Shown here piece by piece: positions 17,706-26,783 of a stretch of DNA of 64,000 bases. The first letter of the stretch is position 1. Every line of letters begins with the position of its first letter. The position numbers and the translations under genes are program-made. Source of the stretch: Haliea salexigens DSM 19537 (GTDB taxonomy: Bacteria > Pseudomonadota > Gammaproteobacteria > Pseudomonadales > Halieaceae). The notes below the pieces were generated by a model. It was not told the origin of the DNA, ran no database searches, and was given only the letters and a program-made list of their open reading frames with translations. The stretch is taken from NCBI RefSeq assembly GCF_000423125.1, contig NZ_AUHJ01000005.1:186001-250000 (forward strand). Direction: 5' to 3'.

Positions 17706-19457
17706 TCACGAATCCAGGGGCGTTATGGAACCCCGATCCAGCTCACCATCGAAACGCTGAATGAGTTGCTGTACGCGAACGTCACTCTCAATTGCTGCCT
17801 CGGCCTCACGCTGGCGCTCTTCCCGTTCGCGGGCCAAACGCATGGCGGGCGTCTCCCCCGCGGGGCGGCCGGGCTCTATGGAAACTGACACCGGCGTGTC
17901 GAAGTAGTTCTGCAAAGCCAGGCGGATACGCTCGGCATGTCCGGGGTTGAAAAGCCCCAATTGATTGTCGTCCAGCACAAAGCGGAACTCGCTGCCTTGC
18001 TGCTGTTCCAGCGCGCAATGCGAGGCAATACTCAGCACCATGCCAGCCAGACCCAGCCGCGCCAGCAAATCGGGCCATTCGGCGCAGGTAGTCAGTGCCG
18101 GCGAGCTGGAGCGATCCAGTTGCATGCTGGCGACAGGCGCTGGCGGCTGCGGTACGACGGGTTCGGGTATCGGCGCCTCCGGCTGCGCGGCAGCGCGCTG
18201 CATTTGAGGCGCTATGGAAGCCGGACTCGGAGGCGGAGCCTGAGCCTGCGTCGCTGCGGCCACGGACCCCACCACGGAGCTTGCAGCGGCACCGGCGCTG
18301 GCGCCACCCGTCCCAGGCCTCGAGGCAGAGGGTTCACCCTCCACCGAGGGCAGGCTTCCGTCGTCAGGCAACAGCGCCGGGCGGAAGGCCAGCATACGCA
18401 GGACGGTCATCTCGAATCCGCTGCGCGGGTCAGCGGCATGTGGCAGGTCGCGCTTGCCATTGAGCGCCATCTGGTAGAAAAGCTGCACATCTTCCGCAGT
18501 CAGCGCCGCCGCGAGGCCCACAACACGCTCCGCATCACCGCGGCTGGTATCGACGTGGTCGGGCAACATCTGGGCGACGGCAACCCGGTGCAGAAGAGCC
18601 AACAGTTCCGCCAGCGCGGAGTCGAAATCCGGTGCATGTTCCGCCATGTGCGCGACCGCGGCGAGCGCCGCCGCTGCGTCGCCCGCCGCCACGGCCTCCA
18701 GCACGGCATACACGAAGGTCATATCCACCGTGCCCAGCATGCTGCGCACACCCGCCTCGGTGATGCCACCGGCACCGAATGCAATGGCTTGATCAGTAAG
18801 GCTCAAGGCGTCGCGCATGCTGCCATCAGCAGAGCGCCCCAGCAGCCACAGCGCCGGTTCCTCGTAGCGGATCATCTCGGTATCCAGCACTGCCGCCAGG
18901 TGCGCCGCGATCTGCTCTGGCACCATGTTTTTCAGGTTGAACTGCAGGCAGCGCGACAACACGGTAGCCGGCAGCTTCTGGGGATCGGTTGTGGCGAGCA
19001 GGAACTTGACGTGTGGCGGAGGCTCTTCGAGCGTTTTCAGCAGCGCATTGAAGCTGCTGTTTGACAGCATATGGACTTCGTCGATCAGATAGACCTTGTA
19101 GCGCGAACGCGTGGGCGCATACTGCACGTTCTCCAGCAATTCCCGCGTGTCCTCGACCTTGGTGCGCGAGGCCGCGTCAACCTCGAGCAGATCCACACTA
19201 CGCCCCTCGGCGATTTCCACACAAGAGCTGCAACTGCCGCAGGGTTCAGAACTGACGCCGGCTTCACAGTTCAGGCTTTTGGCGAGAATTCGCGCAATTG
19301 TGGTCTTGCCCACGCCGCGCGTGCCGGTGAATAGGTAGGCGTGATGCAGGCGGTCGTGGTCCAGCGCGTTCACCAGCGCTTGCAATACGTGTTCCTGGCC
19401 CACCATTTCGCTGAAACGACGGGGCCGCCACTTGCGTGCGAGTACCTGATAGGACAT
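17706..19457 (-). CDS. dnaX: DNA polymerase III subunit gamma/tau
   Basis: 583 residues from the ATG at 19457 (MSYQVLARKWRPRRF, the standard N-terminus; the frame extends further but into the ffs gene). Walker A is GTRGVGKT (45-52), zinc-binding cysteines are at 64, 73, 76 and 79, and the DEVHMLS Walker B and SRC motifs follow. A Pro/Ala-rich linker (about 395-455) separates the ATPase from the tau-specific C-terminal domains that bind DnaB and the alpha subunit. No A6G slippery heptamer was seen, so the short gamma form may not be made by the E. coli frameshift. It heads the transcript that includes ybaB and recR. Confidence 0.96.
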   Translation of the reverse strand: MSYQVLARKWRPRRFSEMVGQEHVLQALVNALDHDRLHHAYLFTGTRGVGKTTIARILAKSLNCEAGVSSEPCGSCSSCVEIAEGRSVDLLEVDAASRTKVEDTRELLENVQYAPTRSRYKVYLIDEVHMLSNSSFNALLKTLEEPPPHVKFLLATTDPQKLPATVLSRCLQFNLKNMVPEQIAAHLAAVLDTEMIRYEEPALWLLGRSADGSMRDALSLTDQAIAFGAGGITEAGVRSMLGTVDMTFVYAVLEAVAAGDAAAALAAVAHMAEHAPDFDSALAELLALLHRVAVAQMLPDHVDTSRGDAERVVGLAAALTAEDVQLFYQMALNGKRDLPHAADPRSGFEMTVLRMLAFRPALLPDDGSLPSVEGEPSASRPGTGGASAGAAASSVVGSVAAATQAQAPPPSPASIAPQMQRAAAQPEAPIPEPVVPQPPAPVASMQLDRSSSPALTTCAEWPDLLARLGLAGMVLSIASHCALEQQQGSEFRFVLDDNQLGLFNPGHAERIRLALQNYFDTPVSVSIEPGRPAGETPAMRLAREREERQREAEAAIESDVRVQQLIQRFDGELDRGSITPLDS

Positions 19458-19531
19458 GTCAGACTGGCCTTGCCGAAAAGCGCCAAGGATACACCACCCC
19501 CGGGGAAGGGGCACAGGCAATTCGGGAAAGA

Positions 19532-19641
19532 GGCAACCCGGGCAGCCACACCCCGGCACACGCATCAGTAACTACCGTTGCTCCCTTCCGGGCCTGGCGG
19601 GGTTCGCTACCTGGCGTTGCGAGGGGACCACCCGGGTCACC
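19532..19641 (-). ncRNA. ffs: Signal recognition particle 4.5S RNA
   Basis: On the minus strand the RNA has the conserved apical core CAGGCCCGGAAGGGAGCA with its GGAA tetraloop region, then a GTGTGCCGGG segment on the 3' side as in E. coli 4.5S RNA. The ends pair over many bases (GGTGACCCGGG with CCCGGGTTGCC, including wobbles), setting the approximate 5' end at 19641 and the 3' end at 19532. It acts with Ffh to target nascent membrane proteins. A position immediately upstream of dnaX is common in gammaproteobacteria. The exact ends are estimates. Confidence 0.93.
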
Positions 19642-19755
19642 GGGGCGGCATTCTCCTTGAATCGCCTCCCGGCTGCAACCATTTGCACACGCCCGAGGGA
19701 CGCGGCACCGCCAGCGCTCTCGCCTGGGCCGGTTGCACAGAACGCTTTCAATTGG

Positions 19756-19796
19756 ATGTTAAATACTCTAACATTAAATGTTACTGCCATTAACAT
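19756..19796. promoter_or_regulatory. Double 19-bp dyad, probable TetR operator
   Basis: Two identical-form dyads, ATGTTA-N7-TAACAT, occupy 19756-19774 and 19778-19796 with centres 22 bases apart. Together they form a larger palindrome centred at 19776, whose middle (TAACATTAAATGTTA) is perfect except for the central base. The right end lies 14 bases before the adaptor ATG at 19811. A TTGCAC at 19733 may be the -35 element, placing the -10 under the first dyad. The TetR gene at the end of this operon is the natural ligand, an inference. Confidence 0.75.
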
Positions 19797-19810
19797 TCGA
19801 GCTCCAACCC

Positions 19811-20929
19811 ATGCCGGTTTCGCTTCCACGTCGCTACGCCACCTTTCTGCTCAGCCTCATGGCCGCTGTGCTGGCCACCGTGCTACTGACCGTTGCCATC
19901 ACCCTGCGCGCCGGCTCAGAGGAGCAGCCGACACACGCTCCCCTGCCCGTTGCGGTGTTGACGTTTGTCGAGGAGAACAGCTATACCGAAGCCATACAGC
20001 TCTCCGGAATCGTACAGGCCAAGGCGCGCGCCCAGCTCGCTTTTGAAGTGCCGGGCCTGCTACTGGACCTCACGGTGGAGGAAGGCAGCGCCGTGACCGC
20101 CGGACAGATTCTCGGGCAGCTCGACACCCGCCAGCTGCAGGCGCAGAAAAACATGGCCAGTGCGGACCTGGCGAGTGTGGACGCCGAGCTGCAATTGGCG
20201 CGCCTGCGCCTCGAGCGCAACGAGCGGTTGCGTGACACCGGCGCCGTCTCAGCACAGGACTACGATGAAGCCCGCTTGACGGCGGATGCGCTGGACAACC
20301 GCAAAGGCGCGGTGCTGGCGAGAATGGAAACCCTGGACATCGACCTGGAGAAATCTGCGCTGAGAGCGCCCTATGACGGGGTTGTCGCCACGCGCCATTT
20401 GGATCCGGGGACGGTATTGCAGGCGGGTGAGCCGGTCATGCAGCTGGTCTCGGTGGATGCGCTGGAAGCGCGCATCGGCATTCCCGCTGCGCGACTGAAT
20501 GACCTCGAGCCAGGGGCACGCTACACACTGCAACTGCGCACCGGCGCCATTGAAGCGACCCTGGAAGCCCTGCGCCGGGATGTGGATACCCGCACACATA
20601 CAGCACTCGCGGTTTTTCAGCTGGCACCCGCTACTGAAGTACTCGATGGTGAAGTGGTCAGCGTGACGCTCAATCGTACGGTACAGGCGCAGGGGGGGTG
20701 GGTGCCTGTCAGTGCTCTGCTTGAAGGCGAGCGTGGCGCCTGGACAGTGTTGCGTATCAAAGAACAGCACGATGGTCGTCATGTCGCCCTGCGCGAGGCT
20801 GTCGAGGTGCTCGCCGTGAAGGCTGACCGGGCGTTTGTGCGCGGCAGTCTGCAGCCGGGCCACAGCGTTGTGGCCGACGGCATACACCGCATTGCCGCAG
20901 GGACAACCGTGCAACCTGTGGAGTACTGA
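19811..20929 (+). CDS. RND efflux periplasmic adaptor subunit (HlyD family)
   Basis: 372 residues from the ATG at 19811. An N-terminal signal/anchor helix (ATFLLSLMAAVLATVLLTVAI) is followed by the membrane-fusion protein architecture: lipoyl half-motif GIVQAKARAQLAFEVPG and VEEGSAVTAGQILGQLD, a coiled-coil hairpin (about 110-170), then the second lipoyl half with LRAPYDGVVATRHLDPG and the beta-barrel domain. No lipobox Cys is seen, so it is held by the helix rather than lipidated. It bridges the inner-membrane pump encoded next to an outer-membrane channel not present in the window. The pump gene starts two bases after its stop. Confidence 0.92.
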   Translation: MPVSLPRRYATFLLSLMAAVLATVLLTVAITLRAGSEEQPTHAPLPVAVLTFVEENSYTEAIQLSGIVQAKARAQLAFEVPGLLLDLTVEEGSAVTAGQILGQLDTRQLQAQKNMASADLASVDAELQLARLRLERNERLRDTGAVSAQDYDEARLTADALDNRKGAVLARMETLDIDLEKSALRAPYDGVVATRHLDPGTVLQAGEPVMQLVSVDALEARIGIPAARLNDLEPGARYTLQLRTGAIEATLEALRRDVDTRTHTALAVFQLAPATEVLDGEVVSVTLNRTVQAQGGWVPVSALLEGERGAWTVLRIKEQHDGRHVALREAVEVLAVKADRAFVRGSLQPGHSVVADGIHRIAAGTTVQPVEY

Positions 20930-20931
20930 AC

Positions 20932-23900
20932 ATGCTTGCGCGTCTGCTCTACGGCAACACCCGCTACTTCGTTCTGCTGGTTATGGTAGTGCTGGCCGTC
21001 GGTATAGCCAGCCTGCGTTCCATTGCCCGGCAGGAAGATCCCACCATTACCAACTTTGTGGCGCACGTGACAACTTTCTACCCCGGCGCTGACCCAGCCC
21101 GGGTGGAGGCGATCATCACACGTCCCCTGGAAGACGAACTGCGGCAGATTGCTGAAATCGACGAGCTGAATTCGGTCTCTGGCACCGGCGTATCCAGCCT
21201 CACCATATCCCTGGTGGAAAGCCTTTCCGATGCCGACATCGAACGCAGCTGGTCGGAGATTCGCGACGCACTCGGCGATGCCGCCGCCAAGTTCCCGGCC
21301 GGCGCGACCGCTCCCCTGTTTGATGATGACCGGCTGAAGTCCTACACCATGCTGGTCGCCTTGCGGGCCAGGGACGGCAACACGGCGCCGCTGTCACTGC
21401 TACACCGCATCGCGCTGGATTTTGCCGATGCCGCACGCAATTTCAGCGGCACGGAGCGCGTGGACCTGTTCGGTGAACCGAGCGAAGAAATCCGCGTGGC
21501 CATCGACGAAATCGCCCTCGCCAGCCGTGGTCTGAGTGCCGCTGATGTTGCCGCGGCGCTGCAGGGCGCCGACCCGCGCGCAGCTGCAGGGCGCAGCACC
21601 GGCAATGGCAACGACCTGCTGATTGAAGTGGGTGGCGAGTTCGACAGCACGGCGCGCGTGCGCGAAGTTTTACTGCGCGCCACGGCGGATGGTGCCGCGA
21701 TACGGGTAGGCGACATTGCCGATGTGTACCGCGCGCGCTCCACACCGCCTGCCGCGCGGGTTCTGGTGCAGGGCGCAGAAGGTATCCTGATTGGCGTGGC
21801 GATGAAGGACGGCCTGCAGGTCGACCGCTGGGCCGCCGATTTCACCGATTTTGTGGCCAGCTACAACACACTGGCGCCTGATGGCATCAGTATCGAGATC
21901 AGCTACGATCAAAGCGTTTACACCGAGGAGCGCTTGCGCAGCGTTGTTGCCAACCTCGCGCTCGGCGTGTTGCTGGTACTGCTGGTGCTGCTGTTCACTA
22001 TGGGTTGGCGCGCTGCGGTGGTAGTTGCCTGTATCCTGCCCCTTTGCACGTTGTTTTCCATCACCGTGCTCTATCACGCCGGCATTGCGATCCACCAGAT
22101 GTCGGTTACCGGCCTGGTGGTTGCGCTGGGGTTGCTGGTAGACGGCTCCATCGTCATGACTGACGAAATCCGCAAGCGCCTGATCGACCATGGCGACAGC
22201 CCTCTTTCCTCCATCACCGGGGCGGTGTCACGGTTGCGCGTTCCCCTGCTCTCTTCAACGGTCACCACCGTACTGGCATTCATGCCCATGGTGATTCTGC
22301 CTGGCCCCTCGGGGGACTTCATGGGGTCCATCGCCATCGCCGTGGTGGTCATGCTGACCGGTTCGCTGCTGCTGGCATTGATTGTCACGCCTGTACTCGC
22401 CGCCTGGTTATTGCCGCGTGGATTGAGGCGCAGCGGCCGCTGGTGGGAGATGGGTATCGCCAGCGGCCGCCCCGGCACTCTGCTGGTTCGCGCATTGGAC
22501 TGGTCGCTGCGCAACCCGGCCAGCTCCGTGGCCCTGGCCCTGGTGTTGCCGGTGACGGGTTTTCTCACTTTCCCCACCCTGACGGCACAGTTTTTTCCCG
22601 GCACCGACCGCGACCAGATGTACCTGCAGGTGAAGCTGCCGGATGGCCGTTCCATTGACGACACCACCGCCCTGGTCAAGCGGCTGGATGAAAGCCTGCG
22701 CGAGGAACCCCTCGTGCGCAGGGTTGACTGGACCATTGGTGAGAGCACACCGCCGTTCTACTACAACATGTTTCGCACCCGGGAGGCCATGCCCAGCTGG
22801 GCCGAAGCGCTGGTGCTGACCACCGACCCGCGCGCTACCGACGCCCTGATCCGGCGCCTGCAGCGCGCCGTGGACCGGGACTACCCCGCGGCGCGTATCA
22901 TCGTGCGCGGCATCGACCAGGGGCCGCCGGTGATGGCCCCGCTGGAAGTGGAAATCTATGGTGACAATCTCGATGTGCTGCGCGAACTGGGTGAAAGCTT
23001 TCGCCTGCGCATGGAGCAGCTGGCGGATGTTACACACACCAACACCAGCCTGGCCGCAGGTGCGCCAAAATGGGTGTTTCATGCCAACGACATGCGGCTG
23101 CAGCTGTCGGGGGTAAGCCAGCGCGATGTGGCGGCGGCACTGCAGGCGGCACTGCAGGGCATAAGCGGCGGCGAGGTACTGGAAGGCACGGAACGGCTAC
23201 CCGTGGTCGCCCGCTTGCAGGAGGAGCGCTGGAGCAGCCCCGGGGATATCGGTAATCTGCACCTGCCTTTGTCCGGGCTGCCGGAGAATACCGGTATGCC
23301 CGGAGTTGCGCTACACAGCCTTGGAGAATTCGCGCTGGAGCCAGCCCGCAGCCCGATCAGCCGCACGCGCGGCGAACGCACCAATACCGTCCAGGCCTAC
23401 CTCACACGGGGCGTGTTACCGGAGGAGGCGCTCAGCCAACTGCGTGATGACCTGCTCGCCAATCCCATTGCAATGCCTGAGGGCTACCGTTATGGCTTCG
23501 GTGGAGACAGCGGCGAGCGCGCCGAAGTTGTACACGACATCATGGCGCCAATGGGCATAATTCTCGCGATGCTGATTGCCACCATTGTCCTTACGTTCAA
23601 CTCGTGGCGGCTTTCCGCCGTCGCTGGTATCGTCTGCGTCTGCTCCATCGGGCTCAGCCTGCTTTCATTGGCTATCTTTAAATACCCGTTTGGTATCCAG
23701 GCGCTGATTGGCGTGATCGGTTCGATTGGCGTATCGATCAACGCCGCCATCATCATCATGACGGCCCTGCAGGAAGACAGCGGCGCCATGACCGGTGGCC
23801 GCTACGCGGTGCGCCGGGTGGTCATGGACTCCAGCCGCCACATTGTTTCAACCACGGTAACCACCTTCGGTGGCTTCCTGCCGCTGATACTGGAGGGCAG

Positions 23901-24063
23901 CCAGTTCTGGCCGCCTTTCGCCATGTCCATTGCGGGTGGCGTGCTGCTATCCACCGTTGTGTCGTTCTTCCTTGTGCCGCAGCTCTTCGTGCTGTTCAAG
24001 CACGGGGGCACACATACGATGCCACAGCCGCTACCCGCAACTGCGCTGGATGCACAACCATGA
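20932..24063 (+). CDS. RND family efflux pump permease
   Basis: 1043 residues with the AcrB-like layout: first helix, large periplasmic loop, helices 2-6, amphipathic part, helix 7, second periplasmic loop and helices 8-12. N-terminal motifs include ARQEDPTITNFVAHVTTFYPGA. In helix 4 the proton-relay region reads GLLVDGSIVMTDEI, where AcrB-type pumps have two adjacent Asp residues; here the second is Gly. PTLTAQFFPGTDRDQMYLQV and FGGFLPLILEGSQFWPP are typical of the family. It is probably a drug, bile-salt or metabolite exporter; substrate unknown. The adaptor is two bases upstream, and the TetR gene overlaps its end (ATGA). Confidence 0.94.
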   Translation: MLARLLYGNTRYFVLLVMVVLAVGIASLRSIARQEDPTITNFVAHVTTFYPGADPARVEAIITRPLEDELRQIAEIDELNSVSGTGVSSLTISLVESLSDADIERSWSEIRDALGDAAAKFPAGATAPLFDDDRLKSYTMLVALRARDGNTAPLSLLHRIALDFADAARNFSGTERVDLFGEPSEEIRVAIDEIALASRGLSAADVAAALQGADPRAAAGRSTGNGNDLLIEVGGEFDSTARVREVLLRATADGAAIRVGDIADVYRARSTPPAARVLVQGAEGILIGVAMKDGLQVDRWAADFTDFVASYNTLAPDGISIEISYDQSVYTEERLRSVVANLALGVLLVLLVLLFTMGWRAAVVVACILPLCTLFSITVLYHAGIAIHQMSVTGLVVALGLLVDGSIVMTDEIRKRLIDHGDSPLSSITGAVSRLRVPLLSSTVTTVLAFMPMVILPGPSGDFMGSIAIAVVVMLTGSLLLALIVTPVLAAWLLPRGLRRSGRWWEMGIASGRPGTLLVRALDWSLRNPASSVALALVLPVTGFLTFPTLTAQFFPGTDRDQMYLQVKLPDGRSIDDTTALVKRLDESLREEPLVRRVDWTIGESTPPFYYNMFRTREAMPSWAEALVLTTDPRATDALIRRLQRAVDRDYPAARIIVRGIDQGPPVMAPLEVEIYGDNLDVLRELGESFRLRMEQLADVTHTNTSLAAGAPKWVFHANDMRLQLSGVSQRDVAAALQAALQGISGGEVLEGTERLPVVARLQEERWSSPGDIGNLHLPLSGLPENTGMPGVALHSLGEFALEPARSPISRTRGERTNTVQAYLTRGVLPEEALSQLRDDLLANPIAMPEGYRYGFGGDSGERAEVVHDIMAPMGIILAMLIATIVLTFNSWRLSAVAGIVCVCSIGLSLLSLAIFKYPFGIQALIGVIGSIGVSINAAIIIMTALQEDSGAMTGGRYAVRRVVMDSSRHIVSTTVTTFGGFLPLILEGSQFWPPFAMSIAGGVLLSTVVSFFLVPQLFVLFKHGGTHTMPQPLPATALDAQP

Positions 24064-24677
24064 GCACGCGTTCCCCTGCCTATCACCACGGCGACTTGCG
24101 CAATGCCCTCATTCTCGCCGCCGCCGAGCTGATTGAGGAGCGCGGCGGCGCGGACTTTGCCATGGTGGACGCGGCACGCCGCGCCGGTGTCAGCAGCGCC
24201 GCCCCCTACCGCCACTTCAGCGATAAAACCGCCTTGCTGGACGCGGTAATTGATTTCGCCTTCTTCACACTGGGTGAGCAGGTGGCAGCGGTCGTGCAAA
24301 CCGAACCGCATGGCAGCGCCGAGGCAATTATCGCCATTGGCAAAGCCTATATCCGCTTCGTCTGTGAACACCCTCCGTTCTACGGGCTGATGTGGGGCGA
24401 TGCGGGTATCCGCGCAATACGGGAAAAGGAGAGTGATGAGCGCAGTGCCGCAGGGTTCTACGTGTTGATGACCGCCGTAGAGAACTGGTGCGCACAGAAC
24501 CCGGTGGATGAAGACAACGTGCTGCAGTTAAGCATCAAGCTCTGGTCCATGGCACACGGCCTGGCGGGTATCGCCCTCTATGGTCACGTGGAGCGCTTCC
24601 TGCCGGAAGCCGATGTATTTTCATTGCTTGAAAGCAGTACGCACACCTTTCTGGAGGGTCTGCGCAAGCGCCAATAA
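24060..24677 (+). CDS. TetR family regulator of the RND operon
   Basis: 205 residues. The N-terminal helix-turn-helix includes LRNALILAAAELIEERGG and VDAARRAGVSSAAPYRHFSDKTALL. The C-terminal ligand domain (FVCEHPPFYGLMWGDAGI, then a helix-rich part with LWSMAHGLAGIALYG) fits the WHG/TetR_C subfamily. The start overlaps the pump stop (ATGA), so it is co-transcribed with the adaptor and pump and probably represses them through the double dyad upstream of the operon. The ligand is unknown. Confidence 0.92.
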   Translation: MSTRSPAYHHGDLRNALILAAAELIEERGGADFAMVDAARRAGVSSAAPYRHFSDKTALLDAVIDFAFFTLGEQVAAVVQTEPHGSAEAIIAIGKAYIRFVCEHPPFYGLMWGDAGIRAIREKESDERSAAGFYVLMTAVENWCAQNPVDEDNVLQLSIKLWSMAHGLAGIALYGHVERFLPEADVFSLLESSTHTFLEGLRKRQ

Positions 24678-24739
24678 CTGCGCGTCGGACGGATGTTGAG
24701 GTATAGTGGTCCGGCTTGAGACCTTCATAGCGAGACACC

Positions 24740-25057
24740 ATGCAAAGCTCCCGACCGTACTCCCCGGACGCTCCCAGCCGGGCGTCTATCGACCTGACCC
24801 CAGGTGAACTCCTGCTGGAGTTTGGTACAGACTGGTGTGGCCATTGCCAGGCCGCACAACCTGCCATTGCAGAGGCGCTGCAAGCGCATACGGCACTCGC
24901 ACACCTCAAAATTGAAGATGGCAAGGGGCGCCCGCTCGGACGTTCCTTTGCTGTGAAATTGTGGCCGACGCTGATACTGCTGCGCGCAGGGCAGGAAGTA
25001 GGACGCGTGGTGCGCCCCACGGCAGCCTCGCAAGTGACCCAACTGCTGCAACGCTGA
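24740..25057 (+). CDS. Thioredoxin-like protein
   Basis: 105 residues, one thioredoxin fold with the active site WCGHC (FGTDWCGHCQAAQPAI) and the cis-Pro segment KLWPTLILL. No signal peptide is visible, so it is cytoplasmic. The CGHC pair resembles disulfide-isomerase-type redox sites more than the CGPC of standard thioredoxin, so it is a more oxidising candidate. It is followed after seven bases by the methyltransferase gene. A TATAGT at 24702 may be its -10 but the -35 is poor. Confidence 0.88.
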   Translation: MQSSRPYSPDAPSRASIDLTPGELLLEFGTDWCGHCQAAQPAIAEALQAHTALAHLKIEDGKGRPLGRSFAVKLWPTLILLRAGQEVGRVVRPTAASQVTQLLQR

Positions 25058-25064
25058 ACGCCCG

Positions 25065-26288
25065 ATGGCCGCAAACACCGTCCCGGAAAACGACTGCCTG
25101 CAGCGTTTCCACGCCCTTGATACGTTGCTCCACCAGCACCGCGAGCTGTGGCAGCTGAGACCGTTTCACTATCGTGTGCTGCCCTGGTCGACAACCCATC
25201 CCACACTTGCTGCAGCGCTGCAGCGCCTGAATGACGTACAGCTGACAGCTCTGGAGGCTGCACCACTGGAACGCCTGCAATGGTTGCGACCCTGGCTGGG
25301 CGAGGCCTCCGCGCGCCTCGCCGAGCTGTGCGCCCTGCCCCGTTTACCCGCCCGCGATCTGGCGGTTCCTGCACGCCTGGATACAGGTATCCCCGGGCGC
25401 AAGTGGCAACAGATTAAAGCGTTCGCGGCGCGCATGCCCGACACCGACCAGCAGGTGCTTGAATGGTGCGCCGGCAAGGGGCATCTCGGTCGGCTGCTGG
25501 CGACGAGCGACCGGCGCCCGGTGACCAGTATCGAACGAGATCCCGAGCTCTGCCGCGCCGGACGGCAACTGGCGGCGCGCTGGGCGGCGTCGGTCGAGTT
25601 TTGCGAAATGGACGTACTGTGTGCCAACGCTGGCGCACTACTGCCACGTGGAGGGCACGCTGTTGCCCTGCATGCCTGTGGCGACCTGCACACGACACTC
25701 TTGCAGCACTGGACACACAGCGAGTGCGCACGACTCAGTCTCTCGCCCTGCTGCTACGACGCGATTGCCCAGCACGCCTACCAACCGCTTTCGCGCCCGG
25801 GAGCGGCGAGCGAACTGCGACTGAGCCGCACCGACCTGCAGTTGACCCAGCAGGAAACCGTCACGGGCAGTTGCGGTACACGGCGCAAGCGGCAACGCGA
25901 GCTGTGGTGGCGGCTGGCGTTTGACGAGTGGCAGCGTACTGCGCGCGCCAGCGACAGCTACCTGCCTCTGCCATCCCTACCGACCGCTGTTCTGCGCGGC
26001 TCATTCAGCGAATTTTTGCGTTACGCCGCTGCGCTCAAGCACCTGCCAGCACCGGATACCGTGAGTGAACAGCAGTGGCTTGAACAGGGTGCGCGGCGGC
26101 GCAGGCTGCTGCGGCGTATCGAGCTCGTCACGCATGTGTTTCAACGCCCGCTGGAGATCTGGCTGGCGCTGGACCGCGCCCTGCTGCTGCAGGAAAGCGG
26201 CGCGGACGTGCGTCTCGGCACATTCTGTGATTACCAGCTGACACCGCGCAACCTGCTGATTGACGCCCGGCGGCCAGGGTATGCCTGA
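25065..26288 (+). CDS. SAM-dependent methyltransferase, METTL25/GSTCD-like
   Basis: 407 residues. The Rossmann motif I is LEWCAGKGHLGRLLA with the second acidic motif TSIERDPELC. Motif IV-like HACGDLHTTLL and SPCCYD segments place it among the methyltransferases related to METTL25 and the GSTCD C-terminal domain, which have a Cys-rich catalytic region. The last 100 residues contain a helical part (RRRRLLRRIELVTHVFQRP). The substrate is unknown; some family members act on rRNA or protein, but nothing here decides it. The VanZ-like gene begins inside its last codons. Confidence 0.8.
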   Translation: MAANTVPENDCLQRFHALDTLLHQHRELWQLRPFHYRVLPWSTTHPTLAAALQRLNDVQLTALEAAPLERLQWLRPWLGEASARLAELCALPRLPARDLAVPARLDTGIPGRKWQQIKAFAARMPDTDQQVLEWCAGKGHLGRLLATSDRRPVTSIERDPELCRAGRQLAARWAASVEFCEMDVLCANAGALLPRGGHAVALHACGDLHTTLLQHWTHSECARLSLSPCCYDAIAQHAYQPLSRPGAASELRLSRTDLQLTQQETVTGSCGTRRKRQRELWWRLAFDEWQRTARASDSYLPLPSLPTAVLRGSFSEFLRYAAALKHLPAPDTVSEQQWLEQGARRRRLLRRIELVTHVFQRPLEIWLALDRALLLQESGADVRLGTFCDYQLTPRNLLIDARRPGYA

Positions 26289-26703
26289 TCCTGCCGTGCG
26301 GCACGCTGGCCGCTACCGAGCAGCCCAGTGGCAGGCCATTGCGGCGCTCAGCCTCACCGCTGCGTTACTGCTGTCGCCGGGGTCGGCACTCGCAGCACTC
26401 GCTGACTGGCTCGCGCTCGCGGATACACCGGCCCCCCAGGTGAGCGGGTCGGACAAATTCGTCCACGCGCTCCTGTTCGGGCTGTGTGGGCTCACAAGCC
26501 TGCGCGCCTGGGGCGATCGACGCACCCACGCCGTGCGCACCGCACTCGCACTGGCACTGTTTGCCGTGGCTACCGAGACGCTGCAACTGTGGGTTCCCGG
26601 GCGTTCGGCCAGCCTCGGCGACCTCGTGGCCGACCTGCTCGGTGTGCTGGCGGGCATGGGGCTGGCAGCCTGGACGATGCGTTCCCGGCCTGCGGCGCCT
26701 TGA
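26281..26703 (+). CDS. VanZ-like membrane protein
   Basis: 140 residues from the ATG at 26281, which overlaps the methyltransferase stop by eight bases. Four hydrophobic helices are visible, with the VanZ-family motifs SDKFVHALLFGLCGLT, ATETLQLWVPGRSAS and LGDLVADLLGVLAGMG. VanZ itself gives teicoplanin resistance, but most chromosomal members have no known role. It is probably an inner-membrane protein. It shares a transcript with the methyltransferase and thioredoxin genes. Confidence 0.85.
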   Translation: MPDPAVRHAGRYRAAQWQAIAALSLTAALLLSPGSALAALADWLALADTPAPQVSGSDKFVHALLFGLCGLTSLRAWGDRRTHAVRTALALALFAVATETLQLWVPGRSASLGDLVADLLGVLAGMGLAAWTMRSRPAAP

Positions 26704-26783
26704 GGCAGGCCTGTGAAAATCGCGGGATGGCGCTATACTCAACCGTTTTGGATGCCCAGCGCGCGACGCAACAGGCTCAGCCC

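Noticed and set aside
17706-19457. Programmed frameshift site in dnaX
   Set aside because: No A AAA AAG heptamer was found in the gene by eye; the longest A-run is too short and not followed by G in frame.
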